From Cryptomeria japonica (taxonomy: Eukaryota; Streptophyta; Pinopsida; Cupressales; Cupressaceae): a stretch of 64,000 nt of DNA. The notes beneath the pieces are model-generated. The model ran no database searches. It was not told the DNA's origin and saw nothing but the letters and a program-made list of their open reading frames with translations. Made by a program: the position numbers and the translations under genes. Below, piece by piece: positions 23,348-34,398 of the stretch (position 1 is its first letter; each line of letters begins with the position of its first letter). Where the stretch lies: assembly GCF_030272615.1 (NCBI RefSeq), contig NC_081409.1:242297332-242361331 (forward strand), written 5' to 3'.

Positions 23348-24609
23348 TGTAGCATCCTAAAATTGTGACACTTGCAATTTCGACTGCATTTGGGTCTTCA
23401 TGATGGCGACACAACGTTGAACCTGAATGGAGACCCCGAACCTGCTTGTGACACCAAAAACTGCATTTTTCTGCACCTTGGCATGATCCCTCCTTGCACC
23501 CTGCTGTCCCGAGAGGTGGGACCATGGCGCCCAGCGCCCTGGTCCTTCAGGACTAGGGCACCCAGCACCCTGGTCCCCCAGGACCATGGCACCCAGTGCC
23601 CTGGTCCCTGGCCCTATTTTGGGCCTGGTCTCATTTTGGGCATCGGGTCTTGAAGTTTGCAATTCGGGAAATAATTTTTCTTGGTCGGCCTAAGGTCGGG
23701 AAAATCATTCTATCAACCCTAATTGACAAGTATATAAACTACTTTTCCTCTCCTAGAAAGGGAGGAAGGAAATAAGCAAGAGCAAGACGTGGAAGCGATA
23801 TTCAAACATTCAAACATTCAAGCATTCAAGCATTCCTTCAAGTAATTGAGCATTCTAAGTCTCCATTCAAGGCTAAGTGTTGCATTCAAGACAAGGATTC
23901 AACCATTGAAGAGGAGATCACTTACAACATACAACATACTACATACATTACACCTTTGCATGTAAGAATACAAACATTCTTACAACAAGGTATCAGTACT
24001 TGTTTACATTACAAACATTTACATTTACAGCATTCTCATTTCTTGGTTAATTCCAAAACCGGGGTTTGACCTAAAGGAAAACCCCTAATCCCTAACCCCC
24101 CAATCGTCCTCTCTTTTCTGTGTGTAGGTTGCAGGTACGCGGCTGTAATTGAAGATCTGGAATCCTTGTGCAGAGACGAACATATCCACCTTCGTTTCGC
24201 GGATTTTTCGGAGGACCGTGTGCACGCCGGGCGCCATCGTCCCGTCAACTTTCGCTCAAATTTGCAAAACAACATTGTCTCGACATTTTACTGCTAATTC
24301 CAGGTCCGTAGCTTCATCCCATATCCCTATCTCTGTTTACAAGCGAATCTTTCTTGCTTCTACATACATTCCTAGTTCAATCATCCTATCTATATTCTTT
24401 ACAAAAGAGGGTATCCTTGATGTCTTAACCCTTGAAACTCATTTAGAATCCATTCTTTTATTGTGTGGGATTGGATCTTGTGGGTTTCAACCCCTCTTTT
24501 GAATGTAAAGTCCCTCCTAAGTGAAAACCATCAACCCTAGTGACCTCCCTTCTCTCTCCTTGGAGTTGGGGAGGGGAGAACAACTAGGGTTCGATTTTTC
24601 CGCTTTACA
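23348..24609 (+). repeat. 3' LTR of family A element
   Basis: 1262 bases, TGTAGCATCC...CCGCTTTACA. At about 23519-23612 a unit of about 35 bases (core CCCAGCGCCCTGGTCC) is present about three times, versus once in the 5' LTR. TATA box at 23731-23738. Confidence 0.92.
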
Positions 24610-25545
24610 AAGAGAAGATAACTTTCGCTCTCCTCAAAGCTGAAAATCATGTGAAAGATTCATGGGAAGCAAAGTTAGCATCCAAGGTAACAGAAAATGA
24701 CAACACTTTTTTTTTTGATCAAAAACCCACATGGGGAGAATTCATGAAGCACATAAAGGAATAATATTTTCCTATTGATACATATGAACATAAATATATG
24801 CAGTGGCAATTGCTTTGATAGAAGAAGGACCAAATTGTTCAAGAATACATTAATATGTTTCATGCCTTAGTAGCAAAGCTTGGCATCAAAGATTGTGAGA
24901 AGCACTAAGTTTTGATTTATCAGAGTGGAATCCATAGGTACATCCAAACCGAAATGGAATTCCTGAACATAGCGACTTTACCTAGTGCATATAAATTTGC
25001 TACCAAAATTAAGGAGAAATTCAAATGGAAAGGAAGGAGGGATAATTTCACAAACAACAGATGGAAGGGTGAAGGTGGAAAAACTACATGGAAACAAACC
25101 TCTAAGGACCCCTCTCCCAATTCACCAAGAAAAAAGACATGGAGTATGAAGAAGACACAAGAAAACAGTATGTGGTGTGAATTCCATAAGAGTCCCTCAC
25201 ATAATACAAAAGATTGCAGAACCACAAAAAGCTTAATGATGGAGACGCATGAAGACAAGGCATAATCTAAGGTAGTAGAAACTTACACAGAAAGAAATCA
25301 TGAACAGGTCATTGAGGCTGATCCATATGCCACGGTAGCTACTACAAGAATATTGCCCCGGGAGGATGAGGAGAGATTGTTCATTCACAAATGTGGGTTG
25401 GAGGAAAAGCCTTGCACTTTATCGTTGATAGCGGAAGTCAAAATAACCTAATATCAGCAGAGACTCTGAAGAGACTGAATCTGAAAACAACAACCCACCC
25501 GCAACCCTATTCAATGGGATGGGTTAGTCAAGGAAGAGATATCTA
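24610..25545 (+). pseudogene. gag C-terminus and protease of split gypsy element
   Basis: Reading resumes at 24615 with KITFALLKAENHVKDSWEA, then YEHKYMQWQLL, LIYQSGIHRYIQTEMEFL, a Lys/Arg-rich tail and a knuckle (WCEFHKSPSHNTKDC at about 25172). At about 25415 the sequence encodes FIVDSGSQNNLIS, a normal retropepsin active site (DSG). Stops, including TAA at 25261 where Gln is possible, and shifts near 24800 and 25400 break the frame. Confidence 0.8.
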
Positions 25546-25546
25546 G

Positions 25547-26403
25547 GTGCACCAGCAGTGTCACCTTTCATACTCCATAAAGCCTTTCAAAGATGAGGTA
25601 ATCTGTGATGTGGATCCCTTAGATGTTTGTGATGTTCAGTTGGGACAACCATATATGTACCAGCCACATGGTGTTTATGAGTCTAGGCCTCACAGCGTGA
25701 CCATGAAATTAGGAGAGCAGAAATACCGAATACCAGAGGTAAGCCCTGCATACACTACCTCTTTGATTAGTGCCAAGCAATGTAAGAGGTTGGTTGCCAA
25801 AACAGGAACATTGATTTTATTGATGATTCATTCTGAAGAAGAAAGAAAATCAGTTTATAATTCCCATACCATCACAAACACCACAACACTGCAAAAAATA
25901 TCAATGGATCAAATTTTGATGAAATTTGAAAATCTGTTTAAGTTACCAATTGGGGTACCTACACACTGCCAAGTGAGACATACTATTGATTTGATACCAG
26001 GAACTCCATTACCTAATGAACCAGTCTACCGTAGGTCAGTATTAGAGAATAATGAGATTAAGAGGCCAATACAAGAATTGATTGAGAAGGGACATATTCG
26101 TCCAAGTGCATCACCTCGTGGCAGCCCCATTGTTCTAGCAAATGAAAAGGATGGAACCTGGAGACTTTGTATTGGCTATAGGGCCTTGAATAAAATTTCA
26201 GTCACAAATAGATATCCACTTCCCCGGATAGATGACCTCTTGGACTAGCTTAGAGGGGCCCGATTCTTCACCAAAATTGATTTGAAATTAGGGTACCATC
26301 AAGTACTAATTGAATCAGCTGATGTGTGGAAGACAACTTTCAAATCTAAAGAGGGATTGTTTGAATGGCTAGTGATGCCTTTTGGTCTAACAAATGCTTG
26401 CAT
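25547..26403 (+). pseudogene. reverse transcriptase N-terminal half of split gypsy element
   Basis: The frame covers the protease-RT connection ([19 protein letters not shown]) and RT blocks 1-4: a [19 protein letters not shown] segment, then [42 protein letters not shown] and [14 protein letters not shown] at 26246 replaces the Gln expected in LLDQLRGA. The YxDD box is absent because the element is cut at about 26398 by unrelated sequence. Confidence 0.88.
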
Positions 26404-27206
26404 GATTGTGGGCCTATTGACATACAAATATATTTAAAATAACAATGATCCATAAGTAAATTGTAATCTGATATAAAACAAATGCACATTTATTATGTCT
26501 AGGACTTGAGGTGTGTGATTCATGCAAGCCCTTATTTAGTAGTCCCATTGAGGAGGCATATCAAAACTGTGTGTGTAACTAAACTATGGTTCCAGAGAAA
26601 TTACCGCATTTCTTCAAATCAACAGGTTTTCCAGGATTGTGGACATATTGACAAATAATTATTTTTAAAATAACAATTATCCTTAAGTAGATTGTGATCT
26701 GATATAGAATGAATACACATTCCCTACAACACCTGTTAACCCATTGCTCCACCTATAGTATTTTGAAATTAAAAAAAAAAAAACATGATTGAACCTCTCC
26801 CCTCCACTGCCTCTGTCTTTCTTCCCCTAAGTTTAATAAAAGGGCATCCTTGTTAATGAAATACAAGCTCAAGGAATATTTTATGCTTTCTTTGATGTTT
26901 CAGGCTCCTCATTGTCATATATGTTTCCCTTTTTATTTGAACACCTTACTGTCTTGAATGCAGATCTTGCATTCCAACTAACTTAGCACCTATACTGGGT
27001 TTTAGCCTTTGAATTTAAGTATGAACACAAGAAATTTCACGTGTTGTTGAGTCATTAGGCATGAAATAACAGTACCAAAGTTATGTAATCACCTTCTATT
27101 TAATAATTTAACTAATTGATTTAGCTCCTACATCTTTGCAAAAGGCAATTACATGACATCCTAAATACCAGTTCACTATCTAATTCATAAATAAAATTCA
27201 AGAGTA
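26403..27206. other. repeat-bearing flank, no gene recognised
   Basis: Bases 26403-26490 and 26635-26722 are a direct repeat (GATTGTGG.C.TATTGACA... through TGATCTGATATA) about 232 bases apart, with the dispersed repeat of 15745 between them at 26495-26640. A short A-run lies at about 26768-26782. Together with 43579-43956 this was probably the 3' flank of the DCN1-like gene before the Tat-like insertion. Confidence 0.5.
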
Positions 27207-27211
27207 ACAAG

Positions 27212-27991
27212 TGTATACGGTGAAAATGGATAACCACAATGTTGAAAGACTAAATGAATTCAACCACAAAAACCCTAGCCTAATAACAACAAAGATCCAC
27301 CATAACATATGAAGATTACCTAAGACAATGCAAATCAAATGAAATCACAAAGATTATACCATCACATGTCCAATAGGGTTTGGATCTCCATTCTTCCTAT
27401 CTCCATTGATCTTGCTTGATATATTTGCTCTCAGATTTTATGTGCACAAGAGCTCAACAAAGAACGAAAATGTGGTTGCAAGTAGGATTGCATATGAAAG
27501 TGCAAAAGCGAAGTGTAGTCCAGTCATCAAGTAGTTAGTTCGGGTTGATAATGAAGGAAGTATCCTCTTATATAGAAGACACTATATGAAATGGAGGGAT
27601 AAGATTGAGAGGTGTAAAAGATAAATGGTCGGCTATGATTAGAAGGTAAGTAGAAGAAATAATAAAATAATGAAAGGGTAGGTAGTGTATGAATTAAGAG
27701 ATGAATGACATGAGTCATGGGTAGAAAAGGTTAATGAATTAATTAAATAAATAAAGATTTATTTAATTAATAGAGGAAGTGGGATCAATTAAATAAATAA
27801 AATATTTATTTAATTTAGGAAAAGGATAATTTAAATAAATAAATGTATTTATTTAAATGAGAAATAAGGCTAGAAGAGGATAAATTAATTAAATAAATAA
27901 AGATTTATTTAATTAATAGAAGAATTAGGCTTAAATAATTAAATAAATAAAGATATTATTTAATTAGACATGACAATTTTAGGTGTCTACA
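27212..27991 (-). repeat. 3' LTR of Tat-like element
   Basis: 780 bases; on the minus strand it starts TGTAGACACC and ends CGTATACA. It contains a series of AT-rich palindromes (TTAATTAAATAAATAAAG type) and a TATATAA box read on the minus strand at 27568-27574. It differs from the other LTR by a small number of substitutions, mostly transitions. Confidence 0.93.
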
Positions 27992-28005
27992 TTTTGCCCC
28001 TCTTT
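27992..28005 (-). promoter_or_regulatory. polypurine tract of Tat-like element
   Basis: On the minus strand AAAGAGGGGCAAAA directly precedes the 3' LTR. Confidence 0.8.
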
Positions 28006-28248
28006 GAGACAATGCAGCTTGTCGTGTTGTTTCAAAGAAGATAAGATGGACTGATACAAAGTTGCCCCAAGATGAGAATGATATGCCCCCTCGAGAGATT
28101 GGATGAAAATGTCTGGAAAGATTGCAGATAATCTCTCGATAAGAAAGAAAGGCTAGAATGGACTGATCGGATAGGATGGAGTGACAGAGTCATGGGATAA
28201 TGAAGATTGACACAGGAAACAAGAGCGAGGGCTAGGGCTAGGGCAGTC

Positions 28249-28258
28249 TATAAAATAG
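28249..28258 (+). promoter_or_regulatory. TATA box of antisense PMD gene
   Basis: TATAAAATAG lies 98 bases before the ATG at 28347 on the plus strand, in good position for a short 5' UTR. It is opposite in orientation to the element's gag-pol. Confidence 0.55.
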
Positions 28259-28519
28259 ACCACGAGGGGAAAACATCCTCATTGTCATCCACACATCCAA
28301 GAGATCAGAGTGCATAGAGATAATAGAGCAGCAACAGTCAGCAGCGATGGCATTGGTTCACAGATTCGACCTCGTTCGTTGATTTCAGAGGCTAGCAGAT
28401 GCAGGAGAGTCGGTGAGTACCACAAAACCTCCTTGTACTTTATCGCATTAATTGTTATCATTAATGCATGCTAGGTAGTGCAATAAATGCGCTTTAGGAT
28501 AATGTCAAAAAATGTCAAA

Positions 28520-28805
28520 AACATGTAGGCGCGTTTGCGTTGGTGCCAGGTGCGTCTATGTTGGCTAGGCGCATCTGCGTGTGTGCTAGGTGTGTCTATG
28601 AATTTAGCAATGTCCATGTGAAATGCGAACGTGTCTATGTTGTGCAGACACATTTGTGAAATGTGGGCACATCTATGTAGGATAGGCACGTCTGTGCAGA
28701 GCATAGGCACGTCTATGTATTTCAGGCGCGTCTGTGCAGAGAAAGCGCGTTTGTGCAGTCTGTAAGCGCATTTATGTCATGAAGGCGCGTTTATGTCTTT
28801 TAAGG
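28520..28805. repeat. GGCGCGTCTGTG-type degenerate repeats
   Basis: About a dozen short units of the type GGCGCGT[CT]T[GA]TG spaced 15-30 bases apart. The exact 11-mer GCGCGTCTGTG occurs here; its reverse complement lies in the element leader near 41043. Confidence 0.75.
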
Positions 28806-28904
28806 TCAAATTGACAGTTCTATGATGAACATATGCTATCGATTGGATAAGCTGCTGAGAGGATACACTCAAGCAGGTCCTCTAGGGAAGACTAGGATAG
28901 TTCG

Positions 28905-29315
28905 AGGCACTTTGTGATGAACATGGAGTACCAAGACATAGTAATTTGTGATGAAAAGGTAGTACCAATAGGAGCAACACTTCGTGATGAATAGGGAGTG
29001 CAAATATGAGCAACACTTTGTGACGAACAAGGAGTGCAAAACATGTAGTACTTTGTGATGAACAGGGAGTACCACTAGGATAGATAGCAACACTTTGTGA
29101 TGAACAGTGAGTGTCACCAGGATAGAAGTAACACTTTGTGATGAACAGTGAGTGTCACTAGGATAGAAGCAACACTTTGTGATGAACAGTGAGTGTCACT
29201 AGGATAGAAGCAATACTTTGTGATGAACAGTGAGTGTCACTAGGATAGAGTATCATAAGCACTTAAGATAAAAAGCAGCATTTTGTGATGAACAGGGAAT
29301 GCCACTATAACTGAC
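28905..29315. repeat. tandem array, unit 34-41 bases
   Basis: About ten units of CACTTTGTGATGAACAG.GAGTG followed by a variable tail such as TCACTAGGATAGAAG. Units at about 29091-29254 are nearly identical; the outer ones diverge, as expected of growth from the middle. Confidence 0.85.
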
Positions 29316-31253
29316 ATGATTGCTTTGCTTGACTGCAGGAGTATTTGCCTATGTTGGAGTCACGAGAGAGATTCCCATCGACACAGAGATTACGACCAGA
29401 GTTGACATTTGAGGATAGAGAAACTATTGAGGTTATGGGTCTGCGATACATTATGTATGTGCCTGAGTTTCAAGCGAACATGGGTTTGTTGACTGCACTT
29501 GCTGAGAGATGGCACTCAGAGACTTGTAGTTTTCATTTGCCGATGGGTGAGATGATAGTCACCTTGGAGGATGTTTACAGGATATTGAGGATACCGATCA
29601 ACGGGGAGCTGATACCCTATGATTGAGGTGGAGACAAGGAGACCCTGAGATGAGTGTTCCAAGATCTGGGACTAGAGATGAGAGCTGGACACATGGCATG
29701 GGACATGATGACATCGACAGGACTGGCACTATCAGCAGTGCTAGGAGGAGTGATCGATGGGTTCCTGTGTCCAGATAGGGTGACACAAGGGTTGGTTGTG
29801 GGCTGGGGGAGCACCTTGGAGACACTAGTTACACAACATACTAGATATGCCTAGGGACCGTGCGTGCTGGCACACTTATACTATGAGCTGCATCAATTTG
29901 TTTATCATGGATCCGTAGGATTGGGCTATGGGGCTACATTGTTGTAGGTGTGGGCATATGAGCATCTGCCAGTTACCTGACCAATACATTTCAGGGGCAA
30001 GAGTCATGGACGCAACTTTGTTCATTTGTACGATATGATTAGATCACAGCCACAAATTGACAGGTTGGAGCATTGGTGTTGAGTCCTAGATGAGATTGAC
30101 ACTGTGATATGGAGGTCGTACCGTGAGTGTAAGTAGTGGGAGGATGACGTAGTGGATCTACCTTATACCTTCCAGAGCAGATGACTGATTGGGTGGACGC
30201 CCTATGTACTGGAGAGACAGTTAGTTGATAGGGTATGTAGGCAGTTTGGCAGGATTTAGCGGATGCCACGGGGTTCCGGGATGTATGCTTGGACAGTCAA
30301 GGATCAGACACACTTTGGGCCATTGTTGTCGTATGATCAGGTTGTGATGCAACTGGTAGAGATGGTGCCTATGCCATGGGATATGTGGCCAGAGATTGAG
30401 GATGTAGGCATGGATGCAGAGTACACTGCATATTGGGCTGAGCATCCCTTTCCACGACTGACAGACCCAGGGGAGCCTCTAGATGGAGATGGTGGTGGGG
30501 ATGGGGATGATGATGGAGATGGTGGTGGGAGAGGCCGACGGGGAGGCAAGGTGCAGTTGGAGAGAGGAGGGTGGCTCCATGGAGAGAGGGTGGGGAGGAG
30601 AGATAGGCTCGGGTGGTGAGGGGCTGAGGTGGATTGCCGCTATAGGTGCCAGCAGCATAGGGTCCTAGATAGGTGCAGGGACAAGAGTAGAGGCAGGTAC
30701 AGATATAGGCAGAGGCATAGGCACATCCACCAGTATAGGGGGAGCCACAGGTAGAGGCACAAGGGCCGAGGAGGAGGAGGATGAGCTACTTGAGCTGAGG
30801 GAGATCTGCCAGGGATAGGCAGATGAGATCCAATACTTGGAGAGGGAGATAGCTAGGCTCAGGAGGTGACTGAGGGACACAGAGCATGAGCGGGATCAGG
30901 CTATCCAATGCTATACTGAGGCTGAGACAACACTGAGGGTTGGGAGGCAGGCGACATAGGACACAGGGGCTGGATACACCTATGTTCTACGGGTAGGGGA
31001 GGAGATAGGTTACTAGCGAGACCTATACTATGGGGCAGTGCCACCAGAGCAGTGGGTGAGGAGCTTTCGCAGACCATCGCGGATAGCAACGGCCACAGGA
31101 GGGAGCCAGAGGAGACAGGCATCCAGCGGTGGGGTTATGGGTCCTCCACCACCACCAGATAGAGGGGGCAGGAGAGATGATCTTGGGGCGGGTCTTTCTA
31201 GGGCTCAGACTCCATCAAGGCCAGGTGGCTCTAAGGGAGGGAGTTCATCATAG

Positions 31254-32994
31254 CCTTAGAGGGCTCCCTATGAATCAGTTTTGTACCAGTTTCATATGAT
31301 GATGTAGACACCTTCGGGTGATTTTGTAGCCATATGTATTTTGACCTCATTGTATCATGACACTTTGATTATATATATGAGATGATTCATCTTTGTGGCA
31401 GCTATATGCATGTGTACTTATGTGATGAGATGTTTCATGATGTATGTTGCTATGTTTCATGATGAGATGTATATGGATGCAAATATGTACATGAGGAAAT
31501 GCAATATTTTTGTTCTTTTATGTTTTTAATATGTTATGCAAATGCAAATGCGAATGTAAATGTATGAAATGCAGATGAATATGATAATGCAAATAACTAT
31601 TTTCATGATGAGACTGTAAAATGTGCTAACATGTGTTGTGTGTAGGATGTGATGTAATTGTGATATCTATATGTATGTATGAAATGCTTATATGTGGTAA
31701 TGCAGGTGCAACTACATGAAATGCAAATGTTTTTGGTGTGTCATTATACTCAGTCATGTGATAGTAGGCTACATGGACTCAAGAAGGACAATGGAGGTCA
31801 ATCAAGAAAGGGGGATGGAAGATAGAAGATATGAAAGTGAAAGAGCTTCTTGTGCTTTATCATCATTGAGCTTTATTATGACAAAATAGGTTATGACAAT
31901 TGAGGCATATGTTCGACCCAGAAAGTCATTGTACTTGTTTGCATGGAGATAAGACAGTCACAAACAAGGAATGCCCTAGTTCACACTAGACTCTCAGTGT
32001 CCTCATATCCTTGGACAAGTCATAGCATTACTAAGAGACAATCCACAAATAGCAAAAGAAAAATAGGTGACGATACCCCATCCTCGCCTTTCTAGTCAAA
32101 GACATCCTGGAGATAAACTCTTTAGTCAGAGACATCCTGGAAAAGCTAAAAGACATGTCACCAGAAAGATAAAATCAAAAGAAAACCAAGACTCGACACC
32201 AACATCCACTGTAGTCCTCAAGTTTAGTGTCTCTTGTCACTTGTATAAGTCTTATTTGATTGTGGTCACAATGTTTACTTTCAAAAAAATGATAGATCTC
32301 ACTAAACCATAATGTTGTTTGAGTCTGTTGAAAGATTTGATTTGTTGAAGCTCATTGTGACTGCTGTGTCTCATCTGAAACTGACTGAATCCATGAAACT
32401 AATACTTTATTGCGGAGAAGATGGAACTTTATTATGGATCTATGATGCAAATGTTGTTTTATTGTGGATTGTGCACGTATAGACTGAAGAAAACTGGAAG
32501 AAACTGTACTCCTTGAAAACAGGTGATGCTCTCAGTTCCACACCCATCACTAGACGTAGGATTTGCCTTAGCCACAGATAGAAGCTGATTTATTATGGAT
32601 GGAAAGGTTGTGAAAAGGAATGTTTTTATTATGGATGGCTAACCAATCTTAGGTAGATCAATAACAAACCATGATGGGAATGGATAAGTTTATTATGAAT
32701 GGATAGGATGTGAGTGTGTGCAAAGTGAAAGGATGAAATGGAATCCTGAAGGAGGGAGGAGCAATGTCTATACGCATGGCGCTGGTGACCCAGTTTTCAC
32801 CACGGTACTTACCTAGGGCGCCACTAAAGTGGTTTTCACTGTTGGATGAAAATGTTTTTCTTTACTTTTTTGATTTTTCAATTTTTTTTTGTCACAAGGC
32901 GCCTGTTTGCCAGGTTTTCACCAAGTAACAATTTTTTTTGTATTTTTATATTTTTTGATTGTTTTGTATTTTTGAATTAGTATATTCTGAAGAG
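31254..32994. other. non-coding part of Tat-like 3' region
   Basis: No gene recognised on either strand. About 31370-31740 is rich in ATGAGATG/ATGCAAATG-type short repeats. It separates the antisense PMD gene from the integrase stop on the other strand, giving a tail-to-tail arrangement. Confidence 0.55.
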
Positions 32995-34386
32995 CTATAT
33001 GTAAAACCTGCGAAGGTGCATGCTATTGATAGGACCCTCCAAGGATTCACCCTCTATGGTTGAGAGTTGATATGCACCAGATCCATATGTTGCTGTGATG
33101 ATGTAAGGACCAAGCCAGTTTGGTTCAAACTTGCCCTTCTTCTCTCTGTCTTGCTGATTTTTAGGATTTTCTCTGAGAACCAAGTCACCTACCTCAAATG
33201 TGTGAGGCTTGACTTTATGATTGTAGCTGCGACTCATTTGTTGTTGATAAGCCTTAAGATGATTAAAAGTAGTTTGTCTTCGTTCATCCAATAGTTCAAG
33301 TTCTTGTAAGCGAGAGACCCTGTAGTCTTCATCACTGATAATGTTTTGCAAAGAGACTCGTAAAGAGGGTAACTCGACCTCAATAGGCAAGATAGCTTCA
33401 GTGCCGTAGACAAGTGAATAGGGTGTAGCCCTTGTAGGTGTGCGGACGATTGTGCGGTAAGCCCAAAGTGTGAGATTAAGTTGGATATGCCAATTACGGC
33501 CAACATCGTCAACTATCTTTTTCAAGATTTTAAGGATTCTTTTATTAGATGCCTCAGCTTGACCGTTACCTTGGGGGTAATAAGGTGTGGAGAAATGATG
33601 GGTAATATGGAAGTGGTCATAGAGTTCATGAACATCCTAATTTTTGAAGGGACTCCCGTTATCGGTGATGATGGAAATAGGAATACTGTATCGACAAACG
33701 ATATAATCGAGAATAAATGTAGCAATTTGTTTTCTAGTGAATTGTGTGAGAGGCACAGCTTCGATCCATTTTGTGAAATACACTGTGGCAGTGATGATGA
33801 ATTTATGACCGTTGGAAGATGGAGGGTTAATCTTGCCTATGAGATCGAGTCCCCACTGACAGAAGGGTCGAGGAGTTGCAATTGGTTGAAGTTCTTGCAC
33901 TGGCGCATGGATGAGGCCTCCATGAAGTTGACACTGCTTACATTTCTTGACAAACTGATATGAATCTTTTTCCATATTGGGCCAGTAATATCCAGTCCTG
34001 ATGAGTTTCTTAGCTAAGGTAGGACCACTAGAATGTGGACTACATATCCCTTCATGTACTTCACATAACGCAATCTGAGCTTTGTCGCTTTCTAAACATC
34101 TAAGAAAAGTGCCATCTAGACCTCGACGATATAGGATATCGGCTAAAATGATATATCGAGAAGATTGGCGAATGAAAGTGCGACGTTGGTTATTGGATAG
34201 ATTAGGAGGTAAGGTATTGTCATGAAGGTATGCGAAAATGGAACCGTATAACTGGGACTCAGGACCAACAACACATATCATCTCAGTAGGAGTGATTTCA
34301 TTTGAGGGAACCAAAAATTTATCCACCAAGAACTCATAGCGGGTCTCATTCGATGGTAGATCAATTAGTGAAGCAATTGTAGCCAT
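32995..34386 (-). pseudogene. integrase of Tat-like element
   Basis: The zinc-binding N-terminus shows the His-His-Cys-Cys pattern (CEVHEGICSPHSSG; later KKCKQCQLHGG). The core has WGLDLIG, ITDNGSPFK and then PYYPQGNGQAEASNK for the D-D-E residues. The C-terminus ends GPYIITATYGSGAYQL and GPINSMHLRRFYI before TAG at 32995. No chromodomain is seen, consistent with a non-chromovirus. One TAG at 33637 replaces the Gln expected before DVHEL; the frame is otherwise continuous. Confidence 0.92.
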
Positions 34387-34398
34387 GGCATCCGCGGC

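Larger units (their letters stand above)
16757..24609 (+). mobile_element. complete gypsy-like family A element without pol, TSD AAGAG
   Basis: Exact boundaries come from LTRs at 16757-17957 and 23348-24609 and the direct repeat AAGAG at 16752-16756 and 24610-24614. The internal part holds a primer-binding site at 17961, a 1.2 kb leader, one long gag-like frame (19157-22600) and a G-rich tract before the 3' LTR. No RT, RNase H or integrase lies between, and 750 bases of non-coding sequence follow gag. It must have moved using proteins from another element. The left window element (1-4623) is a relative. Confidence 0.92.
16369..26403 (+). mobile_element. Ty3/gypsy element split by nested insertion, 3'-truncated
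   Basis: The left part (16369-16756) has a primer-binding-like site and the start of gag. The right part (24610-26403) resumes gag in the codon after the break, then knuckle, protease and RT. The break in gag coincides exactly with the element at 16757-24609 and its AAGAG duplication; removing that element and one AAGAG copy restores reading through Asp-Glu-Glu-Lys. The RT stops after MPFGLTNA at about 26398, where unrelated sequence begins, so RNase H, integrase and the 3' LTR are missing. Lineage within gypsy is not resolved. Confidence 0.88.
28413..29338 (+). other. intron of antisense PMD gene with two repeat arrays
   Basis: The ends are GTGAGT and CTGCAG, preceded by a T-rich tract (TTGCTTTGCTTGACTGCAG). 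Both flanking exons are in the same phase. The first half holds GCGCGTCTGTG-type repeats, the second half a TTTGTGATGAACAG array. Confidence 0.7.
28347..31253 (+). pseudogene. antisense plant mobile domain (PMD) gene inside Tat-like element
   Basis: Exon 1 (28347-28412) starts ATG in GCGATGGC context and ends at donor TCG|GTGAGT. The intron is 28413-29338 and ends GACTGCAG. Exon 2 continues in phase 0 with EYLPMLESRERFPST. PMD signatures follow: LTALAERWHSETCSFHLPMGEM, VTLEDVYRILRIPINGE, a central helical part, and VLERQLVDRVCRQFG near 30230. An Asp/Gly/Arg-rich stretch (30480-30600) and a probable coiled coil (about 30780-30930, in another frame) close it. In-frame stops: 28380, 29624, 29651, 29852, 29945, 29978, 30080, 30134, 30182, 30257, all TGA or TAG; then a frame change in the low-complexity part. 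PMD proteins (MAIN/MAIL family) occur as host genes and inside plant transposons; a function here is unknown. Confidence 0.82.

Noticed and set aside
28905-29315. CRISPR-like array
   Set aside because: Units are contiguous tandem repeats without unique spacers, in plant DNA; an ordinary minisatellite inside an intron.
30337-30549. Pro/Ser-rich minus-strand frame
   Set aside because: It is the complement of the Asp/Gly-rich tail of the PMD gene.
33481-33963. 160-codon plus-strand frame
   Set aside because: It is the antisense shadow of the integrase on the minus strand.
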